From assembly GCA_964058845.1 (NCBI GenBank), contig CAXKVR010000549.1, positions 1-21,338 on the forward strand: a DNA stretch of 21,338 nucleotides, written 5' to 3'. Position 1 is the stretch's first letter, and each line of letters starts with the position of its first letter. The notes beneath the pieces were generated by a model. That model saw only the letters and a list, made by a program, of their open reading frames with translations, made no database searches and was not told the origin of the DNA. Positions 20,252 to 21,338 of the stretch are shown piece by piece. Position numbers and translations under genes: made by a program. This DNA comes from Carex sylvatica. Lineage: Eukaryota > Streptophyta > Magnoliopsida > Poales > Cyperaceae.

Positions 20252-20359
20252 CTTGTTGACCACCTCCAGTACCGATAGTTTGACCACCTCCAGTACCGAT
20301 AGTTCGACCACCTCCAGGGTCATGGTCTGCCACAACTGGAGGCGGTGGCACCATCCCGC
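20252..20359 (-). CDS. Cassette exon copy 3 (108 nt)
   Basis: Same borders and phase as the neighbouring copies, but with an internal 24-bp duplication adding one more GGGQTIGT unit (36 codons in all). The added length also preserves frame. Confidence 0.75.
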
Positions 20360-20675
20360 CTTATAAAAAAAATTTAAAAAATATATTATATTATTTTTGG
20401 AACAAAAAATCATATTACAAACATGCATACAAAAAGAGTTGACCAAAGAGTAGACCACGGTAGGTATTCACAACAATCGACGTAGCTATATATTCACTGA
20501 TAAAAAGAGAAATCAAGCGACTACAGAACAGTGATACAATAAGTGCTAAAATAAGTTTTCTTGGGACAGTAGTTCATTTAATACCACAGCCTACGTCCAT
20601 GTGAAAATCAGTGATAAAAAAGCAGCTCTCCGATAAAAAAAAAAGAAGATCTTTCATAGAAAATACAATCCTTAC

Positions 20676-20759
20676 CTTGTTGACCACCTCCAGTACCGAT
20701 AGTTCGACCACCTCCAGGGTCATGGTCTGCCACAACTGGAGGCGGTGGCACCATCCCGC
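20676..20759 (-). CDS. Cassette exon copy 4 (84 nt)
   Basis: Same translation and splice borders as copy 2. Its acceptor reads ACAAG, as in the kinase-proximal copy, instead of ATAAG, a useful marker for tracing the order of duplications. Confidence 0.75.
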
Positions 20760-21077
20760 CTTGTAAAAAAAATTAAAAAAATATATTATATTATTTTCGG
20801 AACAAAAAATCATATTACAAACATGCATACAAAAAGAGTTGATCAAAGAGTAGACCACGGTAGGTATTCACAACAATCGACGTAGCTATATATTCACTGA
20901 TAAAAAGAGAAATCAAGCGACTACAGAACAGTGATACAATAAGTAATAAAATAAGTTTTCTTCGGACAGTAGTTCATTTAATCTCACAGCCTACGTCCAT
21001 GTGAAAATCAGTGATAAAAAAGCAGCTCTCCGATAAAAAAAAAAAAGCAGATCCTTCATAGAAAATACAATCCTTAC

Positions 21078-21185
21078 CTTGTTGACCACCTCCATTACCG
21101 ATAGTTTGACCACCTCCAGTACCGCTAGTTCGACCACCTCCAGGGTCATGGTCTGCCACAACTGGAGGCGGTGGCACCATCCCGC
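21078..21185 (-). CDS. Cassette exon copy 5 (108 nt)
   Basis: Long form with the extra 8-residue unit, here with substitutions (SGTGGG and IGNGGG variants instead of IGTGGG). Splice borders and phase are intact. Upstream sequence continues into a further unit beyond the window. Confidence 0.75.
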
Positions 21186-21338
21186 CTTATAAAAAAAATT
21201 AAAAAAATATATTATATTATTTTTGGAACAAAAAATCATATTACAAACATGCATACAAAAAGAGTTGACCAAAGAGTAGACCACGGTAGGTATTCACAAC
21301 AATCGACGTAGCTATATATTCACTGATAAAAACAGAAA

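Larger units (their letters stand above)
19491..21338 (-). repeat. Tandem array of 400-426 bp units, each containing a small symmetric exon
   Basis: Five unit landmarks (GTCATGGTCTGCCACAACTG on the plus strand) lie at 19491, 19894, 20319, 20719 and 21145, spacings 403, 425, 400 and 426 bp. The array runs off the right edge, so the copy number is unknown. Units are nearly identical in both exon and intron sequence; differences are mostly a few substitutions, A-run lengths and an extra 24 bp of exon in two of them. The first copy (lowest coordinate) passes directly into the kinase exon, so the array is the 5' part of the kinase gene. Within each unit a TTTTTT-ATAAG or -ACAAG acceptor and a CAAG|GTAAGG donor bracket the exon. 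The near-identity points to recent unequal crossing-over or gene conversion. Confidence 0.95.

Noticed and set aside
19746..21284. Repeated 82-97 codon frames beginning MVYSLVNSFCMHVCN
   Set aside because: They read through the intron, acceptor and cassette exon in a frame different from the one that joins the kinase; splice sites give a better explanation.
19491..21338. CRISPR-like array
   Set aside because: The units are 400 bp with repeated spacers of the same sequence, in plant DNA with intron signals; not a CRISPR.

Overview
The window looks like plant nuclear DNA, most likely a eudicot. It is AT-rich, coding sequence is broken by short GT-AG introns, and the recognisable families are plant ones: a Ty1/copia retrotransposon, an oxidosqualene cyclase, an F-box/FBD protein, a KH-domain RNA-binding protein and an RLK/Pelle-type kinase. 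Species cannot be read from the sequence. The region is a repeat-rich graveyard of gene fragments. No complete, unambiguously functional gene is visible.

Layout. 1-2830: remnant of a Ty1/copia element on the minus strand (reverse transcriptase end, RNase H, then a roughly 1 kb spacer and a long terminal repeat that seems to run off the left edge). 2975-3510: a GC-rich short-repeat block followed by a TATA-containing, LTR-like leader. 3660-7061 (+): promoter/leader-like sequence, a small ATG exon and two exons encoding the last half of a KH domain; together they make an in-frame 90-residue mini-gene. Two coding-like exons of unknown family lie on the minus strand nearby (5635-5976, inside the large intron, and 7729-7848). 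8143-11817: AT-rich intergenic DNA with MITE-like elements and an 85-bp tandem repeat. 11818-13667 (+): first three exons of an oxidosqualene cyclase, exon 1 split by a 743-bp insertion flanked by an 8-bp direct repeat. 14384-15016 (+): C-terminal piece of an F-box/FBD protein. 15017-17660: non-coding DNA with tandem and dispersed repeats.

17663-21338 (-): the most interesting part. Five exons encode most of a kinase domain with HVD instead of HRD, no visible APE motif and an in-frame stop late in the domain. A 519-bp GC-rich foldback transposon sits exactly at one exon/intron boundary. Upstream of the kinase, a 400-426 bp unit is tandemly repeated to the window edge. Each unit carries a small exon (84 or 108 nt, always a multiple of three, same splice phase at both ends), so any number of copies can be spliced in frame to build a Gly/Pro-rich repeat N-terminal to the kinase. 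The arrangement is visible in the sequence; expression and function are not.
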